IMG/VR virus record: IMGVR_UViG_3300021962_006641
Span: 1 to 61,013 of that record
DNA from: a virus
Strand: one strand, 5' to 3'
Length of the DNA: 61,013 nt
Shown: positions 1 to 6,695 of the stretch, piece after piece
Layout of the letters: each line of letters opens with the position of its first letter
Position numbering within the stretch: the stretch's first letter is position 1
Translations under genes and position numbers: made by a program
Notes under the pieces: generated by a model
The model's database searches: none
The model's input: only the letters and a program-made list of their open reading frames with translations
What the model was told of the DNA's origin: nothing

Positions 1-360
1 AATGCTTATTGGCAACCCAAGACCTCTGGTATCATTCCTTCCGTGAGTGGTGCTTATGGTTGGAACACTGTGAGTGGTCCTACAACTCCTAATGCTGCTA
101 CCAATAACCAAACTTGGTTTGCTGGTCTTCAGTGGAGCGATGTGTTTGCTAAGGGTAACAGTGCTGGTGTTGCTTATGGTCAACCTGGTAATGCTTCTGG
201 TCTCTCTGAGAAGGCACAAATGCTTGAGATCTTCTACAAGTATCGCGTGAGTGACAACATCAGCATCACTCCTGCTCTGCTGTATGTCACTAACAATCAG
301 GCATTCCAAAATGCATCTGACAACTGGGGTGGTGTAATCCAGACCAAGTTCACATTCTGA
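1..360 (+). CDS. Porin-like outer membrane protein, C-terminal part (5' truncated)
   Basis: The frame is open from base 1, so the gene starts outside the window. The visible 119 residues look like the end of a cyanobacterial OprB-type porin: alternating polar/aromatic beta strands, a turn with LSEKAQMLEIFYKYRVSDN, a strand ISITPALLYVT, and a final residue Phe (QTKFTF), the classic last aromatic of outer membrane beta barrels. Porin genes are known in some cyanomyoviruses and are inferred to be host-derived. It is followed by a good intrinsic terminator, so it ends its transcription unit. A structural virion protein with a beta-sandwich is the main alternative. Confidence 0.7.
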   Translation, partial: NAYWQPKTSGIIPSVSGAYGWNTVSGPTTPNAATNNQTWFAGLQWSDVFAKGNSAGVAYGQPGNASGLSEKAQMLEIFYKYRVSDNISITPALLYVTNNQAFQNASDNWGGVIQTKFTF

Positions 361-403
361 TCGATTTAGTAAGTATTAATACTTATTATTGTCATCATTC
401 TCT

Positions 404-437
404 AACAAGGGTGGGTTTCCCCCCTTGTTTTTTCTTT
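404..437 (+). terminator. Intrinsic terminator after the porin gene
   Basis: Perfect 8-bp stem AACAAGGG / CCCTTGTT (404-411 and 422-429) with a 10-nt loop, followed by a run of T. Confidence 0.85.
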
Positions 438-453
438 AAGTTTGCTATATACT
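425..453 (+). promoter_or_regulatory. Sigma70-like promoter overlapping the terminator, for the hli/petF cluster
   Basis: TTGTTT (425-430), 17-nt spacer, TATACT (448-453). The -35 lies in the 3' arm and T-tract of the preceding terminator. A small palindrome CTGTT-GT-AACAG follows the -10. The match is good at -10 and weak at -35. Confidence 0.5.
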
Positions 454-480
454 GTTGTAACAGTTCTTTACAAAACTACA

Positions 481-675
481 ATGACTGTAACTACTAATGA
501 TCGTGGACAGCAAAATATGTGGGCAAAAGAACCCACTATGTACTACGAAAACTATGGAATGCTAACTCCAAATGAAGTAAAGGAGAGGACTAATGGACGC
601 TGGGCTATGGTCGGTGTTGTTGCTGGGTTCATTTCTTATGCTCTCACTGGTAACCTCTACTTCGGTATCTTCTGA
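481..675 (+). CDS. hli: High-light-inducible protein (Hli), 64 aa
   Basis: Single-helix chlorophyll-binding stress protein that protects photosystems during infection. The diagnostic motif ERTNGRWAMVG (residues 36-46) supplies the Glu and Asn chlorophyll ligands and begins the transmembrane helix that runs to about residue 56. The start at 481 is chosen because it gives the usual Hli N-terminus; an in-frame ATG at 442 would overlap the promoter -10. The soluble N-terminus is hydrophilic. The gene heads a photosynthesis/redox cluster and its stop overlaps the start of the next gene (TGATG). Confidence 0.9.
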   Translation: MTVTTNDRGQQNMWAKEPTMYYENYGMLTPNEVKERTNGRWAMVGVVAGFISYALTGNLYFGIF

Positions 676-761
676 TGACTGAAGCACTTTGGACAATCAC
701 CACGGTTGCATTTTTTGTGATCTTGGGTTATGCTGTTGATCAACTTTCAGAAACTTATTGA
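675..761 (+). CDS. 28-aa single-pass membrane peptide
   Basis: The ATG overlaps the hli stop codon (TGATG). The product starts [20 protein letters not shown] and then has a short polar tail; it is one hydrophobic helix. Size and position between hli and ferredoxin recall the tiny subunits of photosystems or cytochrome b6f (PsbM, PsaM, PetN class), but no specific family motif is recognised. The coupling overlap and intact frame support a real gene; the function is unknown. Confidence 0.55.
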   Translation: MTEALWTITTVAFFVILGYAVDQLSETY

Positions 762-762
762 A

Positions 763-1053
763 ATGACATTTAACGTTACTCTTCGCTCCCCTGATGGATC
801 CGAACAAACTATCGAATGTGCTTCGGATCAATATATTCTCGACGCTGCTGAAGAAGCTGGTGTTGACCTTCCTTATTCCTGTCGTGCTGGTGCTTGTAGT
901 TCTTGTGCTGGTAAACTAATCGAAGGAACTGTGGATAATGAGGACCAAACTTTCTTAGATGATGATCAAGTTGCAGATGGATTTATCTTGACCTGCACTG
1001 CATATCCTACTAGTGATTGTGTAATCCTTACTGAACAGGAAGAGAACCTGTGA
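763..1053 (+). CDS. petF: Plant-type [2Fe-2S] ferredoxin, 96 aa
   Basis: Soluble one-electron carrier that accepts electrons from photosystem I. The four cluster cysteines have canonical spacing: C40, C45, C48 and C78 (CX4CX2CX29C) within [16 protein letters not shown] and LTC. Length matches cyanobacterial PetF. An upstream in-frame ATG at 730 would add 11 residues that run through the preceding gene, so 763 is preferred. The acidic surface ([11 protein letters not shown]) fits partner docking. In cyanophages such ferredoxins are thought to redirect electrons to biosynthesis; here it is flanked by two hli genes. Confidence 0.93.
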   Translation: MTFNVTLRSPDGSEQTIECASDQYILDAAEEAGVDLPYSCRAGACSSCAGKLIEGTVDNEDQTFLDDDQVADGFILTCTAYPTSDCVILTEQEENL

Positions 1054-1364
1054 TTGGAAATCTTGAACCAGAAGAAACTGTTATGAGTAATAGTGCTGGT
1101 ATGCTAGGGCAGTTTGCAATTGCCCTTGAAAAACTTGGATGGGATCGTGATGATGAACTATCTGTTGAGATTGGTGGAGTAGCAGTCACAGGAACTGCTA
1201 CTCACCCAGATGCAAATCCTAAATGGGCAAAACCTTTTGGAACTGTATCGTATCAGAACGATGCATTTATTGTAATCAAAAACAAATCAAGGAATCCTGT
1301 TATTCCTTCACAACCAAACCCTGAACTTAAACAACATCACCCTTATCAAGGAGAAAAACAATGA
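1050..1364 (+). CDS. Conserved hypothetical protein, 104 aa
   Basis: GTG start at 1050 overlaps the ferredoxin stop, with AGGAAGAG about seven bases upstream; an internal ATG at 1083 is the alternative start. The product is soluble and has a compact beta-rich core ([33 protein letters not shown]) and a polar, Pro/Gln-rich tail. No family recognised. It sits between ferredoxin and the second hli with ATGA overlap, so it is probably co-expressed with the photosynthesis set. Confidence 0.6.
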   Translation: MIGNLEPEETVMSNSAGMLGQFAIALEKLGWDRDDELSVEIGGVAVTGTATHPDANPKWAKPFGTVSYQNDAFIVIKNKSRNPVIPSQPNPELKQHHPYQGEKQ

Positions 1365-1468
1365 ACGAAAAAGCAGAACGTATTAATGGTTGGGCAGCAA
1401 TGATCGGTATTGTTGCTGCCATGGGCAGTTATGCCTTTACTGGACAAATTATTCCTGGTATTTGGTGA
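1361..1468 (+). CDS. hli: Minimal high-light-inducible protein, 35 aa
   Basis: ATG overlaps the previous stop (ATGA); AGGAG lies just upstream. The motif KAERINGWAAMIG at residues 5-17 is the Hli chlorophyll-binding signature, followed by a single helix to PGIW. It is only 35 residues, essentially the helix alone, with no N-terminal extension, unlike the 64-aa copy 900 bp upstream. Confidence 0.9.
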   Translation: MNEKAERINGWAAMIGIVAAMGSYAFTGQIIPGIW

Positions 1469-1476
1469 GGTAAAAA

Positions 1477-1980
1477 ATGATTAGAGTTCCTGCTATTGAT
1501 TTTATTTTTCGTGAGAACGGAGAGTTTGTAACTCGTTCTTCTGCAGAACTTTTTGGTGGTAAAAGAGTTGTATTATTCTCTCTTCCTGGTGCTTTTACTC
1601 CCACCTGCTCTACTTATCAACTTCCTGGTTACGATGAAAAATATCAGGAGTTCAAAGATTTAGGTATTGATGAAGTTTATTGTATCTCTGTTAATGATGC
1701 ATTTGTCATGAATGCTTGGTCTAAAGAACTTAACATTGAAAATGTAAAACTTATTCCAGATGGAAATGCCAAGTTCACTAGTTCTATTAATCAACTTGTG
1801 GAAAAATCTAATCTTGGTTTCGGTTGGCGCTCTTGGCGCTATTCTGCTGTTGTTAATGATGGTGTTATTGAGATAATGTTTGAAGAGCCAGGAAAAGTTG
1901 GAAACTGTCCAACTGATCCATATGAAGTCAGTGATCCTGATACCGTACTTAAATATCTTAGAAATAATTTTGTGAAGTAA
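1477..1980 (+). CDS. Peroxiredoxin, Prx5/AhpC-TSA type, 167 aa
   Basis: Thiol peroxidase that reduces H2O2 and organic peroxides. Thioredoxin fold with the peroxidatic motif PGAFTPTC (Cys44), the Prx5 pattern GKRVVLFSLPGAFTPTCS, and CISVNDAFVMNAW further on. Length fits the Prx5 subfamily; the reductant (glutaredoxin or thioredoxin) cannot be read from sequence, but a CPYC glutaredoxin is encoded at 10789. It is the last gene of the redox cluster, with a terminator 30 bp downstream. The role would be protection from light-driven oxidants in the infected cell. Confidence 0.9.
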   Translation: MIRVPAIDFIFRENGEFVTRSSAELFGGKRVVLFSLPGAFTPTCSTYQLPGYDEKYQEFKDLGIDEVYCISVNDAFVMNAWSKELNIENVKLIPDGNAKFTSSINQLVEKSNLGFGWRSWRYSAVVNDGVIEIMFEEPGKVGNCPTDPYEVSDPDTVLKYLRNNFVK

Positions 1981-2009
1981 GTCTTATTATCCTAACAAAC
2001 AAAAAAATC

Positions 2010-2051
2010 AAACTCCACTCATGAGTAAATATCTTTGAGTGGAGTTTTTTT
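2010..2051 (+). terminator. Strong intrinsic terminator after peroxiredoxin
   Basis: Perfect 12-bp stem AAACTCCACTCA / TGAGTGGAGTTT (2010-2021, 2036-2047), 14-nt loop, T-run to 2051. The next start codon (2052) directly abuts the T-run. Confidence 0.92.
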
Positions 2052-2222
2052 ATGCCCAGGGGTTCTTTACATAAGATTGACATTCAAGCAAAGGTTTTAA
2101 GATTAAAGCATCAACTTATTGTAGAAAAATCATTTCATCCAGAATGGAATGATTTTGAAAGAAATTCTGCTAATGTAACATTAAACAGAATATTAGATAT
2201 TATTGATGAGTATTCTAACTAA
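2052..2222 (+). CDS. Conserved hypothetical protein, 56 aa
   Basis: Starts MPRGSLHKIDIQAKVLRLKH and is a predicted helical, charged, soluble peptide ending in LDIIDEYSN. I believe short proteins of this N-terminal pattern recur in T4-like cyanophages, but no function is known to me. The start codon follows the terminator T-run with no obvious Shine-Dalgarno site. Confidence 0.6.
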   Translation: MPRGSLHKIDIQAKVLRLKHQLIVEKSFHPEWNDFERNSANVTLNRILDIIDEYSN

Positions 2223-2232
2223 GGAAAACAAA

Positions 2233-2346
2233 ATGGTTAGTATTGTTGAAACCCTACTAAACAATAAAATATTTCTAGGATTTCTTTGTTATGCTCTAGT
2301 GATGTTTCCGATTATTGGAATAGCATATATACACAGAGAAAAATGA
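2233..2346 (+). CDS. 37-aa single-pass membrane peptide
   Basis: AAGGAAA precedes the ATG. One hydrophobic helix (FLGFLCYALVMFPIIGIAYI) with a short basic end (HREK). The stop overlaps the next start (ATGA), typical of translational coupling. Function unknown. Confidence 0.55.
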   Translation: MVSIVETLLNNKIFLGFLCYALVMFPIIGIAYIHREK

Positions 2347-2558
2347 CAGGATCACCAGTTTGGAGTGTAATATTACTTCTTGTATTAGGATTAATCGGTG
2401 TAGGGTACATTATTTTCTACATATTAAGACAAGCATACTTGGAGACACTAGAAGATGCTGAAGAAACTTCTAACGTTGAGCAGTGTATTATTTCTCACGA
2501 TGACTTCAGTGAAAGCAGAATCAGTGATGAAGAAACAACCGACAGTTTCTCCATATAG
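2343..2558 (+). CDS. 71-aa membrane protein with acidic cytosolic tail, overlapping the next gene
   Basis: Starts MTGSPVWSVILLLVLGLIGV, a single N-terminal transmembrane helix to about residue 27, then a strongly acidic, Ser/Glu-rich tail. The last 104 bases are shared out of frame with the signal peptide region of the 2455 gene. The ATGA overlap with the preceding gene supports translation. Because of the long overlap, a shorter or non-functional product remains possible. Confidence 0.5.
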   Translation: MTGSPVWSVILLLVLGLIGVGYIIFYILRQAYLETLEDAEETSNVEQCIISHDDFSESRISDEETTDSFSI

Positions 2559-3204
2559 TTTAGCAGCAATGGGATGTATGATCCTGTTAGAATGCACAGA
2601 AGGAGTAGAACAACTTACACCACAATCAAAACTACTTGAAGATGCTAGTTTTGATCCTTTCCGAGAAGAGATCAAAGCAATCTTAACTGCTCTTGAAAAA
2701 CTAAATGTACCAGTTTATGTTGGACCAGCACGTTACTTTACTCCAAGAACTGTAGGTTTATACAAACCAGAGTATAATAGGTTCTTTGTGAATGAAGAAC
2801 TTGTTAAAGATCCAAGAGAGTTCCTAGGAACGATGAGACATGAAGGATGGCACGTTGTTCAAGATTGTATGGGTGGTGGATTAAAAACATCTTTCATGGC
2901 ACAGGTTCATCAAGATCATGAGATTCCTGCTTGGGTAATGAAAACTACTAGACTTGCTTATGAATCTATGGGGCAATCTCGTGCGATTCCATGGGAAGCA
3001 GATGCTAACTGGGCAGAAGAACAATCAAATGTGACTGCTGAAAAGTTGGAGATGTGTGCCAAAGGACCACTCTGGGAACAGATGAGACCAACACCAATGA
3101 CTATGGATTGGTTGATTGGTTGTGGGTGGATGAAACCTCAAGAGGGTAAGTATCCATATCACCCAAACAAAAAATCAGAATATTGTGTGGAAGGAAAGTA
3201 TTAA
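2455..3204 (+). CDS. Secreted putative zinc metallopeptidase with HEGWH motif, 249 aa
   Basis: N-terminal signal peptide (MLKKLLTLSSVLFLTMTSVKA, cut after about residue 21). The mature part contains HExxH at 129-133 (RHEGWHVVQD) and, about 50 residues later, WEADANWAEE (E181), in the arrangement expected for a gluzincin-type zinc site with a glutamate third ligand. Six or more cysteines suggest a disulphide-stabilised exported enzyme. No named family recognised. Located among small membrane and secreted proteins, so a role at the host envelope is plausible but inferred. A catalytically inactive structural relative is the alternative. Confidence 0.65.
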   Translation: MLKKLLTLSSVLFLTMTSVKAESVMKKQPTVSPYSLAAMGCMILLECTEGVEQLTPQSKLLEDASFDPFREEIKAILTALEKLNVPVYVGPARYFTPRTVGLYKPEYNRFFVNEELVKDPREFLGTMRHEGWHVVQDCMGGGLKTSFMAQVHQDHEIPAWVMKTTRLAYESMGQSRAIPWEADANWAEEQSNVTAEKLEMCAKGPLWEQMRPTPMTMDWLIGCGWMKPQEGKYPYHPNKKSEYCVEGKY

Positions 3205-3326
3205 TGCTATTGGGTAAACTTTTATTGATTGTAGTAGTTCCCTTTGTTCTAGCAACTTTATACTTTGGAACAAAGGGAGGTTACTATGATTCAGATAAAT
3301 ACGACGGAAATGGTACTGCACATTAA
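3204..3326 (+). CDS. 40-aa membrane peptide
   Basis: TAATG overlap with the gene before and TAATG overlap with the gene after. Hydrophobic N-terminal helix LLGKLLLIVVVPFVLATLYF, then a polar Gly/Tyr/Asp-rich tail GGYYDSDKYDGNG. Function unknown. Confidence 0.6.
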   Translation: MLLGKLLLIVVVPFVLATLYFGTKGGYYDSDKYDGNGTAH

Positions 3327-3538
3327 TGAAAAATCTAGCAATCATTCTGTCAGCAACAAGTCTGGCGATTAGTGGAGCACTTTGTTATGGTGCTTATGTA
3401 ACTTATAAAAAAGCAGAAGCAATACTCAACAATCCAGAAGAGTTTGTTGGTAAGGTTGTTGAGAATCAAGTTAATAAAGCGTTTGAAAAACTACCTATTC
3501 CTAAACTAAATACTGGGAGTTTTAAACTTCCATTCTAA
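3326..3538 (+). CDS. 70-aa membrane-anchored protein
   Basis: Starts MKNLAIILSATSLAISGALC: a signal-anchor or cleavable signal peptide, followed by an amphipathic helical region (YKKAEAILNNPEEFVGKVVE) and a Pro-containing tail. Overlaps its neighbours by a TAATG at each end, so it is translated as part of the small-protein operon. No family known to me. Confidence 0.6.
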   Translation: MKNLAIILSATSLAISGALCYGAYVTYKKAEAILNNPEEFVGKVVENQVNKAFEKLPIPKLNTGSFKLPF

Positions 3539-3951
3539 TGCAAGAAAAAGATCCTTACGTTTATCGAATTCGTGCTGTTCATAAGGTAGTTGACGGAGAT
3601 ACTATCGATGCTGACATTGATTTGGGTTTTGATATTTCTCTCACTAAGCGAATTCGCCTTGCTGGGGTTGATACTCCTGAGTCACGCACTTCAGATGCGA
3701 ATGAAAAGAAATATGGACTCGAATCAAAAGAATGGTTGAAGCATCATTTAGAAGGTGCCAAAGATATTATCATCCGTACAGAACTTCCAGATAGTACAGA
3801 AAAGTATGGTCGTATCATTGGTCACTTGTTTATTAATGGGGAAGAAACCTCTTTAAACAATCAAATGATCGCTGAAGGATATGCATGGGAATATGATGGT
3901 GGAACGAAGAAAAAAGATTTCAATGCTTTAAGCGCAAAGAGAAATGCGTAA
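3538..3951 (+). CDS. Thermonuclease-like (SNase family) nuclease, 137 aa
   Basis: Staphylococcal nuclease homologue, a Ca2+-dependent phosphodiesterase on DNA or RNA. Core motifs: VVDGDTIDADID (Asp21), RIRLAGVDTPESR (Arg40, Asp45, Glu48), YGRIIGHLF (second catalytic Arg), and NQMIAEGYAWEYDGG near the C-terminus. There is no signal peptide, so it is probably cytoplasmic and may help degrade host nucleic acid. The C-terminus overlaps the next start by 8 bp. Confidence 0.9.
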   Translation: MQEKDPYVYRIRAVHKVVDGDTIDADIDLGFDISLTKRIRLAGVDTPESRTSDANEKKYGLESKEWLKHHLEGAKDIIIRTELPDSTEKYGRIIGHLFINGEETSLNNQMIAEGYAWEYDGGTKKKDFNALSAKRNA

Positions 3952-4171
3952 AATATTTTTGATAGTTAGATTATCTGCCCTTGCTTGGTCTGCTGCTATG
4001 TTGACTGCGATTGACTCAGTTGGTATTATCAGTCAGGGTGACGTTGAGTTAGATAATAGTGCTAAACAAGTTTACAGTAATATTCTATGGGCAGCATTCT
4101 CTTCATTCTTAACTGAAGCAGTGATTAAAAAGAAAGACGAAAAAGATGATTCTGAGTCTTTCAAAAACTAA
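3944..4171 (+). CDS. Small membrane protein, 75 aa (paralogue A)
   Basis: Starts MRKIFLIVRLSALAWSAAML, with a hydrophobic first segment, a second segment (ILWAAFSSFLTEAVI) and a charged Lys/Asp/Glu C-terminus. The N-terminus resembles that of the 4223 gene (VRLSALAWSAAMLTA against IRVAILSWSAALLTA), so the two are probable tandem paralogues. Function unknown; two-helix topology recalls holin-like proteins but this is not a call. Confidence 0.55.
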   Translation: MRKIFLIVRLSALAWSAAMLTAIDSVGIISQGDVELDNSAKQVYSNILWAAFSSFLTEAVIKKKDEKDDSESFKN

Positions 4172-4175
4172 ATAA
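4168..4175 (+). promoter_or_regulatory. T4-type late promoter candidate
   Basis: CTAAATAA, a cyanophage late-promoter octamer, overlapping the previous stop and about 48 bp before the 4223 start. Confidence 0.5.
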
Positions 4176-4222
4176 AGTGGACATCATCACTAGGACTGAT
4201 GGAAGAAAAAAAAGGTAAATGT

Positions 4223-4540
4223 ATGAGTACTGTTATTCGTGTTGCTATTCTGAGTTGGTCTGCTGCTCTCTTGACTGCTAGTTATGCTGGTCTTCTTGCC
4301 AAGATGGACCCAACTTTTATTGCCACCGTATTTACAGCATCTGCTGCAACCTTTGGTATTAACACAATGAAGAAAGGCGGTGATGAAGATGAAAAAAAAG
4401 ATGAACCAAAAAGAGAAGAGTTTGTAGTTACTCCTCCAGAACCACCAGCACCTGAAGTTGTTGCATCTGTCGAACCAACTCTTGAAGAAAGAGTAGAAGT
4501 TCTGGAAGGTCAAGTACAACCACGTACAGGTGGTGCATAA
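4223..4540 (+). CDS. Membrane protein with Pro-rich tail, 105 aa (paralogue B)
   Basis: Start 4223 (MSTVIRVAILSWSAALLTAS) is chosen over an in-frame ATG at 4199 because it aligns with paralogue A and has AAGG upstream. Two hydrophobic segments (residues about 5-25 and 33-50) are followed by a charged linker, a Pro/Val-rich stretch (VVTPPEPPAPEVVASVEP) and a C-terminal coiled-coil heptad (LEERVEVLEGQV). Function unknown. Confidence 0.6.
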   Translation: MSTVIRVAILSWSAALLTASYAGLLAKMDPTFIATVFTASAATFGINTMKKGGDEDEKKDEPKREEFVVTPPEPPAPEVVASVEPTLEERVEVLEGQVQPRTGGA

Positions 4541-4641
4541 TGGGCAAACCTAAAAATAAAAAAGGTAAGTCTGCAAACGCAAAGCAGAACTCTGGAAACG
4601 CAACTGCTAAGAAAGCAAAGAATGGAGGAAAGAAAAAGTGA
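4540..4641 (+). CDS. 33-aa lysine-rich basic peptide
   Basis: TAATG overlap with the previous stop. Composition is almost entirely Lys, Asn, Gly and Ala (MGKPKNKKGKSANAKQNSGN...), with about a dozen lysines and no acidic residue, like a histone tail. It would bind nucleic acid or acidic partners non-specifically. Ends in a GTG/TGA overlap with the next gene. Low complexity makes coding status less sure. Confidence 0.45.
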   Translation: MGKPKNKKGKSANAKQNSGNATAKKAKNGGKKK

Positions 4642-4823
4642 AAAAGTACATCGCAAAAAAGATGGGTTATAACTCTGAATGGGATTACTTTCAAGACAAC
4701 TATAACGACAGTCCTAAGTGGACCAGAGATAAGTCTAGAGCATTCTTATTCACAGACCCTCAAGTTGCGATGACTCAATCGAATCTGACAGGATTATATG
4801 ATATTGTTTTAGAAGAAATCTGA
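4638..4823 (+). CDS. Conserved hypothetical protein, 61 aa
   Basis: GTG start overlaps the previous TGA, with GGAGGAAAG just upstream. Starts MKKYIAKKMGYNSEWDYFQD; soluble, mixed charge, aromatic-rich. No family recognised. Confidence 0.55.
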   Translation: MKKYIAKKMGYNSEWDYFQDNYNDSPKWTRDKSRAFLFTDPQVAMTQSNLTGLYDIVLEEI

Positions 4824-4835
4824 CTTCATAATACA

Positions 4836-4970
4836 ATGACTCAAATACCAGCAAAGAAAAAACGCAAGGAAGAAAGGGATAATATTTTTCTTGATATTCT
4901 CTATAATATGTTTGTTCAACTTCCTGTTATTGTTATTGCATGGATTATTTCTAAGTTTGATTGGGATTAA
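4836..4970 (+). CDS. 44-aa membrane peptide
   Basis: Basic N-terminus (PAKKKRKEERD) followed by one transmembrane helix (LPVIVIAWIISKF). The last four bases overlap the convergent minus-strand gene. Positive-inside topology suggests the N-terminus is cytoplasmic. Function unknown. Confidence 0.5.
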   Translation: MTQIPAKKKRKEERDNIFLDILYNMFVQLPVIVIAWIISKFDWD

Positions 4971-5827
4971 ATAGAAAACTTTGCTGATAATTTTTTAGCA
5001 ATCTTTTTAGCAGGGGCAAAGAGAGATTTAAATCTCTGTTGCCCCTCTTTTGTAAACTTATCTGCTATAACATCATCAATAATAATCTTGTTATCAATTT
5101 CATAAAGTGCATTGATTTCAACTTGGTCACGAATATATTGCTCTACGTTATCAACTTGATCAACGAGTCTTGTTCCATCTGCAGAATATTCAAACACATC
5201 TATGTGTCCTTTTTCTGCTAAGACATAGTGTAAAACTGGTTTAACTTGTTTGATTTTGATTTTAAATTTGTTCTTCGTTGCTTCTTTGATTAGTGGTTCC
5301 GCAGCATTTTTTAATGCATTAAGAACAGTTGTGGATGCAATAGTTGCAGCAGTTGTGACTACTGCGACAGCACCAGCCGTAGCAACAAGAGAAGGGTCAG
5401 GTAAATTAATATCGATTCCACCGACAGTAAAGGTTGGTTGAGGTTTATTTTCTGCTGGTATTTCAGCAATGGGCGTTTGAGAGGGGGGGGTTTGAGAGAC
5501 TTGAGGCAGTTGAGGAGGGGGGGTAGTATCTGGTAGTCCCCTAGTTTTACCTTCTTGCTCTTGTTGTTTTTGTTTTTCTGCTCTTACAGCAGCATCAAAC
5601 TCTTCTTGAGTTGGAACATTAATGATTGGGTATTTAATAGAGGGATCTGGTGCTTGAAATACTGGTAGTGCCAGACCCCTCACGACTGGTACTTCTGTAG
5701 ATCTAACTACAGGAGGATCTATTGTTGGGATTACACTAGGACCATTAATGCCAATGTTTGGTATTCCATTGGCATTTATTTGTACATTGGTAATTCCCTT
5801 GGCATTGATAGTTGGTATTTCATTCAT
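4967..5827 (-). CDS. Putative membrane/virion protein with Pro-rich linker, 286 aa
   Basis: Last gene of a four-gene minus-strand cassette. N-terminal 60 residues have Asn/Ile/Pro repeats (INAKGITNVQINANGIPNIG), followed by a Gln/Pro-rich linker (residues ~75-130), a hydrophobic Ala/Thr helix (VATAGAVAVVTTAATIASTT, about 148-170) and a charged C-terminal domain. The linker codes on the plus strand as G-runs. The start overlaps the stop of the upstream gene (ATGA). I believe related proteins occur in cyanophages but cannot assign a function. Confidence 0.6.
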   Translation of the reverse strand: MNEIPTINAKGITNVQINANGIPNIGINGPSVIPTIDPPVVRSTEVPVVRGLALPVFQAPDPSIKYPIINVPTQEEFDAAVRAEKQKQQEQEGKTRGLPDTTPPPQLPQVSQTPPSQTPIAEIPAENKPQPTFTVGGIDINLPDPSLVATAGAVAVVTTAATIASTTVLNALKNAAEPLIKEATKNKFKIKIKQVKPVLHYVLAEKGHIDVFEYSADGTRLVDQVDNVEQYIRDQVEINALYEIDNKIIIDDVIADKFTKEGQQRFKSLFAPAKKIAKKLSAKFSI

Positions 5828-6393
5828 TGTGCCGCTGCTTGCTTGACCGATGGATACTTCACAACAACATCAGCACAAATCTTATGATAAGGACTATCAG
5901 GATGAAAACTGATGCCAGACTTTATTGCTTCACCACACTTGAGTAGTCTAACTAACTCAAAGTCAAGTCTTGCCTTATCTGCCTCAGCTTGCTGTCTTTG
6001 TATTTCGACTTTTGCTCTTGTTTTACAGATCTCTTGTAGTGATCCGTCAAGAGGAAAGTTAAATCCTAAACTTACACCGAAGTTTCCATTTTGAGTTTGG
6101 TATGTTGCAGGATCTTGACTACTATTAAAGTTCCCTAACGCAAAGGGAGAAAGGCTCATTGTTGGTCCTTGACAACTAACTCCTCCCCCATATGTGTTGA
6201 GGGCAAACGGTCCCTGTAAGACTTGGACAGCTTGGTTAGTAACATTACCTGTAGCGGAAGCAGAAGGGCCAGCAATATTAGTATTGCTAGGAGCAGATTG
6301 AGCGTAAGCCGTGCCACTGAAGATAACTCCTATTGAGTAAAGACAGACACCGAGTTTGTGGTAGACTGAGTTTCTGTGGTGCGATCGATCCAT
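5824..6393 (-). CDS. Secreted protein, 189 aa
   Basis: Signal-peptide-like N-terminus (KLGVCLYSIGVIFSGTAYAQ, cleavage after AYA). The mature part is Asn/Ser/Gly-rich (ATGNVTNQAVQVLQGPFALN), with a middle strand-rich region and a C-terminal helical segment (residues ~128-155, QRQQAEADKARLDFELVRLL). Three Cys in the C-terminal half may form disulphides. The first 64 bases overlap the 3' end of the preceding gene in another frame. No family assigned; export suggests action at the host envelope or periplasm. Confidence 0.6.
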   Translation of the reverse strand: MDRSHHRNSVYHKLGVCLYSIGVIFSGTAYAQSAPSNTNIAGPSASATGNVTNQAVQVLQGPFALNTYGGGVSCQGPTMSLSPFALGNFNSSQDPATYQTQNGNFGVSLGFNFPLDGSLQEICKTRAKVEIQRQQAEADKARLDFELVRLLKCGEAIKSGISFHPDSPYHKICADVVVKYPSVKQAAAQ

Positions 6394-6695
6394 GTTTCTT
6401 TTGCTACTCCAGGTCCGAGATAGGTTTCACTGAACTGGAATGGAGCACCCTGTGTCATGATACTATAATTTGAATCCTGAGTTGGTCTTCCAGGAATGTT
6501 AATATTAGTTCCAGTCACAGTGTATGATGTGCCAGTTGTATACTCAACTTGACGAATCGTTTCTATGATTTTGGTTGTTGATTCTGTTGTTGCTGTAATC
6601 GTGCCTCTGGTAAAATTAGGCACAACACTTTCAGCATATGCGGGAGTACAGATGACTCCCGCTGCTAAAAGCAAAGCGGGAGTTAAATGTCTCAT
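6330..6695 (-). CDS. Secreted protein, 121 aa, paralogue of the 6692 gene
   Basis: Clear signal peptide MRHLTPALLLAAGVICTPAYA. The mature part is Thr/Ser-rich and beta-like. The segment SYTVTGTNINIPG...GAPFQFSET matches SYSASGTNIQSTS...GQAFSFSES in the neighbouring upstream gene, so the two share a domain. It ends 64 bases inside the next gene. Function unknown. Confidence 0.65.
   Translation of the reverse strand: MRHLTPALLLAAGVICTPAYAESVVPNFTRGTITATTESTTKIIETIRQVEYTTGTSYTVTGTNINIPGRPTQDSNYSIMTQGAPFQFSETYLGPGVAKETWIDRTTETQSTTNSVSVFTQ

Noticed and set aside
5250-6094. Plus-strand open frames in the minus-strand cassette
   Set aside because: They are antisense to better genes with signal peptides and have no family features.
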